A stretch of 64,000 bases of DNA from Bacilli bacterium (GTDB taxonomy: Bacteria; Bacillota_I; Bacilli_A; RF39; UBA660), in the NCBI GenBank assembly GCA_028708945.1, contig JAQVXV010000004.1, positions 1-64,000 on the forward strand, given 5' to 3'. The notes below the pieces were generated by a model, which ran no database searches, had not been told where the DNA came from, and was given only the letters and a program-made list of their open reading frames with translations. The position numbers and the translations under genes were made by a program. This document shows, piece after piece, positions 1-8,879 of the stretch; positions within the stretch are counted from its first letter, which is position 1, and every line of letters starts with the position of its first letter.

Positions 1-3000
1 ATACGGTATGAATAAACAAATCCTTCTTCCTTAGCCGGATAAGTAATTGTTACCGTTTTACTTTGTGTCCAATCGGTATTTTCTATATAGAATGTTGGTT
101 CTGTAATATTTTCAGTTGTAATATTAACAACATCTGATACTGATGTTAAACCACTACCATTTGTTGCTCTTACTAAAATTGTATGATTTTCGTTTGTTAC
201 ATTAGTAAATTTATAAACATTATTTGAACCATTATCAATATAAATTCCACCATCAATACTAAACTCATATTTTGAGATTCCTGATTCTAAATCGGTTGCT
301 TGAACTTCAATTGTCAATGTATTTGAAGTTCTACTTTGTAATGCAACAATTATATTTGTCGGTGCTGTTGTATCTATTTTGTCAATTGTTACACTACATG
401 TATTAGTTCTTCCTGAATTATCTTTTACAGTTGCTATATAAGTATCGTTTTGAGTTACTAAATATGTTTGACTAACACCTGATAAATAATCAACATTACC
501 AGGAATTAATAACCCAGATACTCCACTTGTAGCATCGCTACCAGTTATTGTTAATAATTTTTCTGTTGTCCAGATATCTTCATTTTGGGCTGTAATTTCG
601 CATGTTGGTGTATCTAAATCTATTTTTGTTATATTTATTGTTTCTGATTCAACTAAGTTAGTTCCGTCTGATAATCTAACAACAACATATCCATTTTGGT
701 TAAAAGGTATTATTGTTTGGTTATCGTCAGTTTCAACCCATCCTTGACCATTAACATTATATGAATTAATAAATCCTATTGGATAATCAATTATTACTAA
801 TTTAGATTGCGCCCAGTCTTCAGGTTGAATTTGAATAGTTGCAAGTGGTAAATTATTTGTCGCAACTGTTACTTCTGAAGATTCAGTTGTTAAATTTACT
901 CCATTTGTTGCTCTTACTTTTACTAAGTGATCACCACTAGTTACATCGGTAAAAATATATATATCGTTTAAACCGTTATCAATATAACTTCCACCATCAA
1001 TACTAAATTCATATTTAGTTATTCCAGATTCTAAATCTAAAGCATTTGCTTTAATAGTAAGTGTATTAGTACTTGCGTTTGTCAATGAAGCACTTACTGA
1101 AATTGGACTTGTCAAATCTATTTTTTCTACATTGATTGAACAAGTTGCAATTATTTTAGCATTATCTTGAACTGTTGCTGTATAAATTCCATTTTCCAAA
1201 ACATTATAAGTTGCGCTAGAACCTTCTGTAAATTCTAAAGCATTAGGAACTTTTATACCGAAAACACCACTAGTAGCATCTGTTCCTGTTATTGTCAATG
1301 TTTTTGAAGTTGTCCAAATATCTTCATCACTTGTTGTTATTTGACAACTTGGTAAATCATTATCAAATTTATCAATTGTTATAACATCTGATAATACTTC
1401 ATTTATACCATCTGATATTTTTGCCACTAAAGTAGAATCTTCAGTAAAGTTTAATGTTATTGTCGATTCTAATACTTGATTCCAAGTGGCTCCATTGAGA
1501 CTATAGTAATACATTTGACCACTTTGATAAGTTATAGTTGCTGTTTTATCTAACGACCAATTTGCTGTAGACATTATAATTGTTGGCGTTACTAATCTAT
1601 TTGGACTGGTTGTTAATACACTAGCCTCAGTAGATAATCCAACATTGTTTGTTACTCTTACTTTTACTGTATATTCATCATATATTAAATCTGTAAAAGT
1701 AAATTCCTTATTCGTTCCATTATCAATATAAATTCCACCATCAATACTGAATTCATATTTTGAAATTCCTGTTTCTAAATCTACCCCATTGGCAGTTATT
1801 GTTATTGATTTAGTATCTCTTTCTTTTAAAGACGCACTTACTGATGTTGGCCCTGTTGCATCTATTTTTTGAACACTTAAAACATCCGTAGTATATGTAT
1901 TTGTACCTATTTGAATTCGTGCGATTAAAGTTCCATTAGCATTGAAAGCAACATTTTCTATAATGCCTGAAACTGTAATCCATTGCCCCTCGTTTTTGCG
2001 ATATTGATATACATAACCTGTTTTTTTCTCAGGGTATGTAATTGTTACAGTTTTACTTGTAGCCCAATCGCTTTCATCAATTTTAAATGTTGGTAAAACC
2101 ATTTCTCCTGGTTCAAAAGTTGTCGAACTAGATTCTGAATTTAATCCAGAACCATTTGTTACTCTTACTTTTATATTATGTTTTGAAGATGATACATTGT
2201 TGAATGTATATGTTTTATTCTTACCATTATTTATATATGAACCACCATCAATGCTGAATTCATATTTAACGATTCCTGATTCATTATCGATAGCATTTGC
2301 TATTACTGTTATACTATTTGTCGTCGTTTTTGATAATCCTACTACAACATTTGTCGGTTTAGTTTTATCAATTTTAGTGATATCTATAAAACATTTTCTA
2401 GTAAGTCCAGCATTATCTTTTACGGTTATAGAATATGTTTTATTTTCTAAAGCTTTATAATTAAATGATGAACCTGTTGTGTATTCCTCTTCAGTTGGTA
2501 ATATCACACCATATATTCCACTATCGGCATCATTTGCTTGAATTTTAATGTTTTTTTCAGTTGTCCATATATCTTTATTTTCTACTTCAAAATTACAAGT
2601 AGGTAAAGTATTATCTATTTTGTTGATATCTACGGTTAAGTTATTTAAAATCGTATTCCCATCTGATACTCTAGTTGAAACAAAACCATTTTCTTTTAGA
2701 GTTAAAACAACTTTATTATTAACATTGATCCACTTTCCATCATTGATTCTATACTCGTTTTTAAATCCTTCTACAAATGTTATTGTTACTGTCTTTTCTT
2801 TTGACCATTCATTAGGTGTTATTACTACTTTAGGATTTAAATCAATATCTGGTGTCGAAGTAATTTCTAAAGCTTCTTGTTCTAAACCCGCTCTGTTAAT
2901 TACTTTTACATTTATTTTGTGTACCCTTTCTGTTACTCCTTCGAAAGTATAAACGTTGTTTTTACTTGATATATAATGACCATCATCAATTTTAAATTCA

Positions 3001-4709
3001 TACTTTAAAATTCCTGATTCTAAATCAATTCCTGATGCTGTAACAGTTATTGTGTTTTTTGTTTTAGCAGTTACTTCTGCTTTTACATTAGTTGGTGCAG
3101 TTGTATCAATATTATTTACGTTGAAAGAAGTTGTCGATGTTAGTTGACCGTTTTTAGTTATTTTTGCAACAACATAACCATTTTCATTAAACTTTAATTG
3201 AGTTATAGTTCCTTCTACATTTATCCATTCAGAACCATTTTTATTATATTGATATACATAACCTTCCTTTTTTTCAGGGAAAGTTATTGTTACAATTTTT
3301 TCTGTACTCCATCCTGATTCATTTATTAAAAAATTAGGTTTTTCATTTTCAATTGTTTCAAACTCAAAAGTAGTCGATAATAAAGCATTGTTTGTAACTC
3401 TTACTTTAATATTACTTTTTTCATTAGTAATGTTTTTAAATTCATGTTTATTTTTACCTAAAACAAATTCATTACCATCAATACTATATTCATATTTTAA
3501 AATTCCCGACTCTAAATCTAAAGCACTTGTTTCTACAGTTAAGCTATTTTGAGTTCTACCTATAACTGCTGCTGTAACATTAGTTGGCGCTGTTGAATCA
3601 ACTGTTTCTACCTTGGTACTACAAGTATTAGTATTACCAAACATATCTTTTACAAGAGCTGTATATATTCCGTTTTCAAAAACACGATAAAATACCTTAT
3701 CGTTTAAACTATACTCCGCTTCATTCGGTAAAACTATTCCATATATTTGTCCATCATCACTACCTGTTATTTTTAAGATTTTTTCTTTTTCCCAAACATC
3801 CTTGTTCTCAATTTCTATCTTACAAGTTGGAATATCATTATCTATTTTTTCTATATTATAAGTTAATATTGCTTCTTTACCATTTTTATTTATAACTTTA
3901 GTAGTTATATAAGTTTTTTTATTAATTCTAAATTCTACAATTCTTTCTTTACTAGTTACCCACTTATCATTCTCTCTTAAATATTGATAAGTGTAGTTTC
4001 CTTCCGGAAATGTTATTGTAACATTTTTTTCTTTTGACCACTCTTCAGGTTCAATATCAAGTTTTGCATATGGAATACTAGAAGTAATTCTTTTGATTGT
4101 TTTTGTTATAACTTGACCATTGTAATTAGTAATGCGAATGTAGATAGTGTATTCTACTCCACTTTCTAAATTATCAATTGTAAAATTACTATCAGTTTCT
4201 ATCCATTTTTCATTATCTAGACTATATTCATATTTTAAAATCCCCGATTCAATATCTTTAGCATCTATGATGATTTTAATTGAAACATCATCAAAAATAA
4301 CACCAATACTATTAATTACTGGTGGAGTTTCATCTAAATAGGCACAGTTTCCATTTTTAATTTCATAATTATCTTTAACACCATTTAAACAATAAGCACC
4401 ATCACTTACGTAACTTACTTCAATTTGTTTTTGATCATTGTATTTTAAGTGTCCACTGATAAAATTATTTTTATCATCTTTTAATTTATCGTTGTTAATA
4501 TCGATATTGTCTATTTCATTACCAAAAGACTCTTCTTTTCTAATTAATAAATCAAAAGAATCGACCAAATTATCGATATTACTTATAAACGCTTCTTTCT
4601 TTGCTTTTTGAATTACTGTAACAAATATTGAGGTTGTAACAAACGATACTAATGCTGTAATTAAAATAACCCCTATTAATTGGATTAGTGTAAAACCCTT
4701 ACTTCTCAT
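1..4709 (-). CDS. Giant prepilin-like surface protein with Ig-like repeats (C-terminus beyond window)
   Basis: The frame is read as open from the ATG at 4709 to the left edge, at least 1569 codons; I checked the edge directly and translated the rest by hand. The start has an AAAGGA ribosome site. The N-terminus (MRSKGFTLIQLIGVILITAL) has the type IV prepilin form: short basic leader, G|FTL cleavage site and hydrophobic helix, with Gln where pilins usually have Glu5. After about 130 residues come repeated modules: (a) seven copies of a fibronectin/Ig-like unit with the core ESGISKYEFSIDGGxYIDNG, (b) units with W..SKTVTITYP and YVYQY, and (c) Cys-containing units with DIWT.EK.LTITGSDA.SG. Known for the family: such modules make long extracellular stalks. 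Inferred role: a surface adhesin or filament-associated protein. No pilus assembly genes are in the window, so export by that route is unproven. Confidence 0.85.
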   Translation of the reverse strand, partial: MRSKGFTLIQLIGVILITALVSFVTTSIFVTVIQKAKKEAFISNIDNLVDSFDLLIRKEESFGNEIDNIDINNDKLKDDKNNFISGHLKYNDQKQIEVSYVSDGAYCLNGVKDNYEIKNGNCAYLDETPPVINSIGVIFDDVSIKIIIDAKDIESGILKYEYSLDNEKWIETDSNFTIDNLESGVEYTIYIRITNYNGQVITKTIKRITSSIPYAKLDIEPEEWSKEKNVTITFPEGNYTYQYLRENDKWVTSKERIVEFRINKKTYITTKVINKNGKEAILTYNIEKIDNDIPTCKIEIENKDVWEKEKILKITGSDDGQIYGIVLPNEAEYSLNDKVFYRVFENGIYTALVKDMFGNTNTCSTKVETVDSTAPTNVTAAVIGRTQNSLTVETSALDLESGILKYEYSIDGNEFVLGKNKHEFKNITNEKSNIKVRVTNNALLSTTFEFETIENEKPNFLINESGWSTEKIVTITFPEKKEGYVYQYNKNGSEWINVEGTITQLKFNENGYVVAKITKNGQLTSTTSFNVNNIDTTAPTNVKAEVTAKTKNTITVTASGIDLESGILKYEFKIDDGHYISSKNNVYTFEGVTERVHKINVKVINRAGLEQEALEITSTPDIDLNPKVVITPNEWSKEKTVTITFVEGFKNEYRINDGKWINVNNKVVLTLKENGFVSTRVSDGNTILNNLTVDINKIDNTLPTCNFEVENKDIWTTEKNIKIQANDADSGIYGVILPTEEEYTTGSSFNYKALENKTYSITVKDNAGLTRKCFIDITKIDKTKPTNVVVGLSKTTTNSITVIANAIDNESGIVKYEFSIDGGSYINNGKNKTYTFNNVSSSKHNIKVRVTNGSGLNSESSSTTFEPGEMVLPTFKIDESDWATSKTVTITYPEKKTGYVYQYRKNEGQWITVSGIIENVAFNANGTLIARIQIGTNTYTTDVLSVQKIDATGPTSVSASLKERDTKSITITANGVDLETGISKYEFSIDGGIYIDNGTNKEFTFTDLIYDEYTVKVRVTNNVGLSTEASVLTTSPNRLVTPTIIMSTANWSLDKTATITYQSGQMYYYSLNGATWNQVLESTITLNFTEDSTLVAKISDGINEVLSDVITIDKFDNDLPSCQITTSDEDIWTTSKTLTITGTDATSGVFGIKVPNALEFTEGSSATYNVLENGIYTATVQDNAKIIATCSINVEKIDLTSPISVSASLTNASTNTLTIKANALDLESGITKYEFSIDGGSYIDNGLNDIYIFTDVTSGDHLVKVRATNGVNLTTESSEVTVATNNLPLATIQIQPEDWAQSKLVIIDYPIGFINSYNVNGQGWVETDDNQTIIPFNQNGYVVVRLSDGTNLVESETINITKIDLDTPTCEITAQNEDIWTTEKLLTITGSDATSGVSGLLIPGNVDYLSGVSQTYLVTQNDTYIATVKDNSGRTNTCSVTIDKIDTTAPTNIIVALQSRTSNTLTIEVQATDLESGISKYEFSIDGGIYIDNGSNNVYKFTNVTNENHTILVRATNGSGLTSVSDVVNITTENITEPTFYIENTDWTQSKTVTITYPAKEEGFVYSYR
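220..4240 (-). repeat. Seven degenerate repeats coding the YEFSIDGG module
   Basis: The core lies near 224-274, 970-1016, 1713-1762, 2220-2263, 2968-3003, 3450-3495 and 4195-4235. Spacing alternates between about 740 and 490 bases. Copies 1-4 are almost the same at the DNA level (ccaccatcaatactaaactc and close variants), while copies 5-7 have drifted. This suggests recent duplication or gene conversion at the distal end of the protein. Confidence 0.8.
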
Positions 4710-4747
4710 ACATCTTTTCCTTTCAATATAATAAATACAACAAAAAA

Positions 4748-5323
4748 TTAATTTTGTTGCATTTGTTCAGTCAAATTATTTATTTTTTCTAACTCTGCTT
4801 TTACTTTTTCTACTTCTTCTGGACTATATCCATTTAAAATACGGGTATTTTTTTCTTTGTTTTTTTCATTGTCCTTTTTGAGTTCTTCTAAACGGAGCAA
4901 CATATTCTTTATATCTTCATTGTTTTTTTCAACAGTTTTTTGTATTTTTTTAAATCTATTAACCGCTATCTCTATTTTTAATTTATCATGATAATTTTTA
5001 TATATTGATGAATAAAATATTTCTGTAAAATATGAAAATTTTTGTTTAGCTCTTACTCTTGCTTTTTTTCTTTTTAGTTTTGCTAACAGAGGATGTAAGG
5101 CATTAATATAATCATCAAGATCTTCCTGATTTATATTTATTATTGTAGAAGGACTCTCCATTACTTTTGCTTCATTAGTCTCATATGTTGGTTGGTGCAT
5201 TGGTTCTATTTTTTTGGAATTAATTTTTATATTATTAAATACATCTTGCTTTAAAATTATTTTTCGATTAGATAATAATTTTAAAACATCTTTTTCAAAA
5301 TTTTTTAATATGAAATTGTCCAT
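4748..5323 (-). CDS. Coiled-coil hypothetical protein
   Basis: This 191-residue protein is not recognised. It has no signal peptide or membrane segment. The middle is basic (KLKRKKARVRAKQK near residue 85) and the last 70 residues are Lys/Glu-rich and predicted coiled coil, ending EKINNLTEQMQQN. It starts 2 bases after the stop of the DUF1292 gene, so the two are surely one transcript. A DUF1292 paralog at 25439-25708 is also followed directly by a Lys/Glu-rich coiled-coil gene (23958-25430), so this pairing occurs twice. The function is unknown and a cytoplasmic place is inferred. Confidence 0.75.
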   Translation of the reverse strand: MDNFILKNFEKDVLKLLSNRKIILKQDVFNNIKINSKKIEPMHQPTYETNEAKVMESPSTIININQEDLDDYINALHPLLAKLKRKKARVRAKQKFSYFTEIFYSSIYKNYHDKLKIEIAVNRFKKIQKTVEKNNEDIKNMLLRLEELKKDNEKNKEKNTRILNGYSPEEVEKVKAELEKINNLTEQMQQN

Positions 5324-5325
5324 AA

Positions 5326-5589
5326 TTACTCTTCACCTTTCGCGAGTGTAACCATAGTCTTTTTAATTTCATTCCAAATATCTTCATCTTCAACACCAAT
5401 TAATTCAATATTACCATTTTCACGTTCTGAAACCTCTGAAGTATAAACCTCAATATTACCGTTTTCATCGATTACTCTTTCGGTATATATTAAATATTCT
5501 TTTCGATTAGTTCTTAATGTAAAAAATGCAACTATTTCAAATTCTTTTTCTACACCATTTTCGGTAATTATCTTTACTGTATCCTTCAT
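5326..5589 (-). CDS. DUF1292 family protein (copy 1)
   Basis: A small acidic protein of 87 residues. The pattern is that of DUF1292 (YrzB-like) proteins: ITENGVEKEFEIVAFFTL, then KEYLIYTE, then a C-terminal GVEDEDIWNEIKKTM. Reading could begin at an ATG 9 bases upstream, but GAGGAG would then touch the start; the ATG at 5589 has correct spacing. It is strongly similar to 25439-25708 (shared KYLIYTE/EYLIYTE, YTSEV, GVEDE and WNEIK). The biochemical role of DUF1292 is unknown. It is followed closely by a coiled-coil gene. Confidence 0.85.
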   Translation of the reverse strand: MKDTVKIITENGVEKEFEIVAFFTLRTNRKEYLIYTERVIDENGNIEVYTSEVSERENGNIELIGVEDEDIWNEIKKTMVTLAKGEE

Positions 5590-5633
5590 AATAACCATCT
5601 CCTCATACTATAAAAATTATATCATATTAATAT

Positions 5634-5963
5634 TTAACTTTCAATCGTTTTGCTTAAAACTTTAAATGTTTGCTCAATTGCTTCCCTTGTGTAAGAACAA
5701 ATTATTTCAGATAATTTTAAACTTAAAGTTTTGTTACTACTACCCACTTGTTTTTGAGGTTCAATATATTCTTCTAAATCGACATTTTTTCCATCTAGTA
5801 TATCTTGCTCAAATTTTTTTATTTGTTCTTCTGTCAAAATGTTTTTTTGGCGATTTTTATATTCATAATAACCATTATTAGATGCTAAAAATAAAACTAA
5901 ATAACTTGTAAATAAAATAATAAAAATGTATTTAAAATAATTTATTTTCTTTTTATTTTCCAT
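5634..5963 (-). CDS. Small membrane protein downstream of spoIIP
   Basis: A 109-residue protein with one N-terminal membrane helix (about residues 10-27) and an outer part containing ILTEEQIKKFEQDILDGKNVDLEEYI. It overlaps the end of spoIIP by 11 bases, so it is translationally coupled to it. Bacillus has a small membrane gene (yqxA) in the same place after gpr-spoIIP; I cannot show homology, only the shared position. A sporulation-associated membrane protein is the likely reading. The rest of the family is not recognised. Confidence 0.75.
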   Translation of the reverse strand: MENKKKINYFKYIFIILFTSYLVLFLASNNGYYEYKNRQKNILTEEQIKKFEQDILDGKNVDLEEYIEPQKQVGSSNKTLSLKLSEIICSYTREAIEQTFKVLSKTIES

Positions 5964-6876
5964 CTAAATACTCCTTTAAAATAGGCGCTAGTAATTTAAT
6001 TGTATTTTGCACCTCATCTATTGTGCTTTGATAGCCACCGATTTCTAATAAGATCATTTGCGGAGAAATGTCTTGATTATAAACGCCATTTACTCCACTT
6101 CCTTTTTTAGTTAAAACTCCCCTACTCAATCCTGGGTGTTTTTTTCTTACCATTCTATTTAAAGTATTTGCTAAATCTAAATTTTTTTTATAAGTCTTGT
6201 TTTCTAAACCTACTACAAACAATATTTTTGCACAGTCTTTATTATTTATTTTTATTATTGAGTCGCTTTTTTTAATTGCATCACGATGAATGTCAATAAA
6301 GAATTCTAAACTAGGATTCTTTTTAATTGCGTTTTCAATAAAAATTTTACTTGCTTTATAACTAGAAGCAAAATTATAATTATTTATAGCCATAAATTCT
6401 AAAATGTCGGCATCTTCTACTAGTACTGGAATATCTACTTTTTCTAATTGTTCTTTAAAAATAAAAGAAGCCATTAATACATTAGGAGTTATATTATATA
6501 TTTCATAATCCTTTTGATCATATTTTTCGGCCTGATGCGAATTATAAATATAAACTCGTGGATTATCATCTGATATTGTTGTATTACTGACATAATATGA
6601 TTTGCTAAAGGTATCACTTAAGATTTCGACAGGATTTCCGATATCAAGTCCATAGACTGCTTTAAATAAATAACTAACTAAATTATGGTTATCTTTGTAT
6701 TTTAAATAATATTCTTCATCATCTAATAAGTAATTAATAAATTCTTCGTTACTAGAGAATAGTTTAGTATTTAAAATTAAGGAATCATAAACATTATATA
6801 TAAAAAATAATGTAAGTAGAAAAATAATAAATGTTTTACTTTTAAATCTTTTTTTTGTTTTAAATTTTGCTTTCAA
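5953..6876 (-). CDS. spoIIP: Stage II sporulation protein P, peptidoglycan amidase/endopeptidase
   Basis: About 307 residues: a basic N-terminus, one membrane helix (about residues 15-35), then the SpoIIP/amidase_3-like domain outside. Diagnostic stretches are VYIYNSHQAEKY (first zinc/catalytic His), FFIDIHRDA, the VVGLEN / LANTLNR region and a late QMILLEIGG (catalytic Glu). In spore formers SpoIIP works with SpoIID and SpoIIM to hydrolyse septal wall during engulfment. The longest frame begins with GTG at 6888, but GGTGAT followed by TTG at 6876 matches the ribosome sites of other genes here, so TTG is preferred. It lies downstream of gpr as in Bacillus, but with two extra genes between. 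Confidence 0.92.
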   Translation of the reverse strand: MKAKFKTKKRFKSKTFIIFLLTLFFIYNVYDSLILNTKLFSSNEEFINYLLDDEEYYLKYKDNHNLVSYLFKAVYGLDIGNPVEILSDTFSKSYYVSNTTISDDNPRVYIYNSHQAEKYDQKDYEIYNITPNVLMASFIFKEQLEKVDIPVLVEDADILEFMAINNYNFASSYKASKIFIENAIKKNPSLEFFIDIHRDAIKKSDSIIKINNKDCAKILFVVGLENKTYKKNLDLANTLNRMVRKKHPGLSRGVLTKKGSGVNGVYNQDISPQMILLEIGGYQSTIDEVQNTIKLLAPILKEYLDGK

Positions 6877-6921
6877 TAGTATCACCACTAAAAGTATAGT
6901 ACTTAAGGTGTTATTTTTTTG

Positions 6922-6955
6922 TCAAAAAAAGAAGAAAAACTTAATTTTCTTCTTC
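6922..6955 (-). terminator. Rho-independent terminator
   Basis: On the minus strand AAGAAGAAAA, a short loop and a TTTTCTTCTT-type arm are followed by a run of T. It overlaps the last codons of the small gene at 6941 and separates the gpr-side genes from spoIIP. Confidence 0.65.
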
Positions 6956-7117
6956 TTTATTAAATAATTGAGTCGCTAATTCTATTTCTCCGTTTTTCAT
7001 AAATTTTTCAAAAGTTTTTAAAACAGCGTTTTCTTGTTTTTCTTCTTCAGTTAAGATTTTTTCGTTTTTTGTTTTATCTTCAATGTCTTCCCACTCATTA
7101 AGCCATTCTTTTTCCAT
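6941..7117 (-). CDS. Small acidic hypothetical protein
   Basis: A 58-residue, Glu/Lys-rich soluble protein (MEKEWLNEWEDIEDKTKNEK...). The ATG at 7117 is preferred because GGAAGG lies 11 bases before it; the ATG 9 bases earlier is too close to that site. It overlaps the stop of the metalloprotease-like gene by 20 bases, so it is probably translated together with it. No family recognised. Confidence 0.6.
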   Translation of the reverse strand: MEKEWLNEWEDIEDKTKNEKILTEEEKQENAVLKTFEKFMKNGEIELATQLFNKEEEN

Positions 7118-8849
7118 AATTATCATTTCCTTCCATTCTTTTATTAAGAATTTGTTCTTGTATTATTTTTTCTAAAGTTTCTGATGTATCTTTATAATTC
7201 TGAATTTTCTTAAAATCATAATGTGAAAATATTTCTTTGTTTTTAGAAAAGAAATTATAAATTTTATTTATTCTTTCAATACGTGCAGAAGTTAAAAATT
7301 CATAATTTTCTCTGGCACTTTTAATATAATGGGTATTTTTGTGTAAATTTATGTTTTGTTGTAATTGTTCTAACATAGTGTCTGCTAAAGATGAAGACAT
7401 CATTTTTAATTCTTTATCAGTTTTATTATATGGATCTAAGAATAATAATGAATCATTGTCGATATTATAATTTATATAATCATAATAAACGTCATCATAT
7501 CTATTATTACTATCATTTTTTTCTCTAATATTTCTTTCTCTTTCAAATAATAATTTTTCAAAATTTTTTAATTTTCCATCTTTCTCATACAACACCTTCA
7601 TCTGTGGATATTCTAAAAAAATTTTTTTAGCTTTTTTACTCATTATATCGTTCATTAATTCGACATCAGCTTTTTCAGGCAATAATTTTTCTTTATTTTT
7701 TCCTACATATTTCACTGCTGAAGAATCTGTCAATTGCGCTAACATTTGTCTTTTATTCAAATTACTTTTTACATGATTTATTTTATCAGGCATGTATCTT
7801 TCAACAAAACTTTGAGTTTCTTTCCAAGCTTCAATATTAGCGTCTATTTCAACCTCAGAATATTTATAATTTTTCATATAATCTTTATATGATTTACCTT
7901 TACGATATTTATTATTTATTAATTGTTTTGACATTTCCATAGATTGAAGATTAACATAACCTTTTTTTGATTGATCATATTGTTTAACATGTGTTAATTC
8001 ATGATATAAATTCTGTACTGAAATTATAAAGCTATATTCATCTTTTTTGCGATTATTTTCTTTTAAATCCTCTAAACGCATATTATTATCAAGTTCTGAA
8101 AAACTTGTTTTTTCAACTACAAATTTACTGATAACAATTATGTCTTTGTCTTGTTCTCCTATTGCTTGAGATTTAATTAATTTCTTTTTAGTACCTATTT
8201 CATAGTCTGATAAATAAACATTAGCATGTACACCTTCTTTTTTACAATATTCACTTGCTAAAAATTTATAAACAAAACTTTTTTCTTTCATTGATGCACG
8301 ATCCTCTAAATTAACAATATCATTTACAACATTTCGACTTGCTTTTCCTATGCGATCATCTAATTCTAAGGTATGGTTTAAAAAGTCAATTAATTCTTCT
8401 CTTTGTTCTAAAGTAACTCCTTCTAAATTTGAATATTTCTTATATATTTCTCTAGCTCTTTTGCTTAATACTTTTTGTCTTTTTGCAATAGCCTGAACCC
8501 CTTCTTGACCGAATATGGGTTGTAACACTTCATCAGGTAAATTAAAAACCGGATTAGAAAATATCCTTGCTGGCTCTAATTTTACTTCCTCATATGCTTT
8601 ATTCCAATAACTTTTAAGCATATCGTATTCTTTTTGGTTTTTTGGCTTCTTTGTTGATAGTAGATATTTAGCCATAGTGTTATCAATTGCATCGCCCATA
8701 ATTACATAATTAGCATTTATTGTTCCATCATACTCATAGTATTTCTTTTTGTTTTCATAAATTTTATTTAATTTATTACTATTAGAAATCCATTTTTTAA
8801 TTTTCCTTTCACCATAGCGATCGATTAACAATTGATTGTATAAATTCAT
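7098..8849 (-). CDS. Putative HExxH zinc metalloprotease-like protein
   Basis: 583 residues, mostly helical and charged, with no signal peptide or membrane helix. The clearest motif is LYHELTHVKQYDQ at about residues 281-293 (His283, Glu284, His287), followed about 50 residues later by SEVEIDANIEA, whose acidic residues could give the third zinc ligand as in gluzincin-type peptidases. The N-terminal 270 residues match nothing I recognise. It sits between gpr and spoIIP, which are neighbours in Bacillus, and has a good GAGGTGAT ribosome site. A cytoplasmic or forespore protease is a reasonable guess, but substrate and timing are unknown. Confidence 0.7.
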   Translation of the reverse strand: MNLYNQLLIDRYGERKIKKWISNSNKLNKIYENKKKYYEYDGTINANYVIMGDAIDNTMAKYLLSTKKPKNQKEYDMLKSYWNKAYEEVKLEPARIFSNPVFNLPDEVLQPIFGQEGVQAIAKRQKVLSKRAREIYKKYSNLEGVTLEQREELIDFLNHTLELDDRIGKASRNVVNDIVNLEDRASMKEKSFVYKFLASEYCKKEGVHANVYLSDYEIGTKKKLIKSQAIGEQDKDIIVISKFVVEKTSFSELDNNMRLEDLKENNRKKDEYSFIISVQNLYHELTHVKQYDQSKKGYVNLQSMEMSKQLINNKYRKGKSYKDYMKNYKYSEVEIDANIEAWKETQSFVERYMPDKINHVKSNLNKRQMLAQLTDSSAVKYVGKNKEKLLPEKADVELMNDIMSKKAKKIFLEYPQMKVLYEKDGKLKNFEKLLFERERNIREKNDSNNRYDDVYYDYINYNIDNDSLLFLDPYNKTDKELKMMSSSLADTMLEQLQQNINLHKNTHYIKSARENYEFLTSARIERINKIYNFFSKNKEIFSHYDFKKIQNYKDTSETLEKIIQEQILNKRMEGNDNYGKRMA

Positions 8850-8879
8850 ACTATCACCTCTAGGTTTAGTATATCATTT

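Noticed and set aside
2197..4341. Plus-strand open frames inside the giant repeat gene (2197-2460, 2548-2952, 4147-4341)
   Set aside because: They are antisense to a continuous minus-strand frame with clear domain repeats, lack ribosome sites and have low-complexity hydrophobic content.
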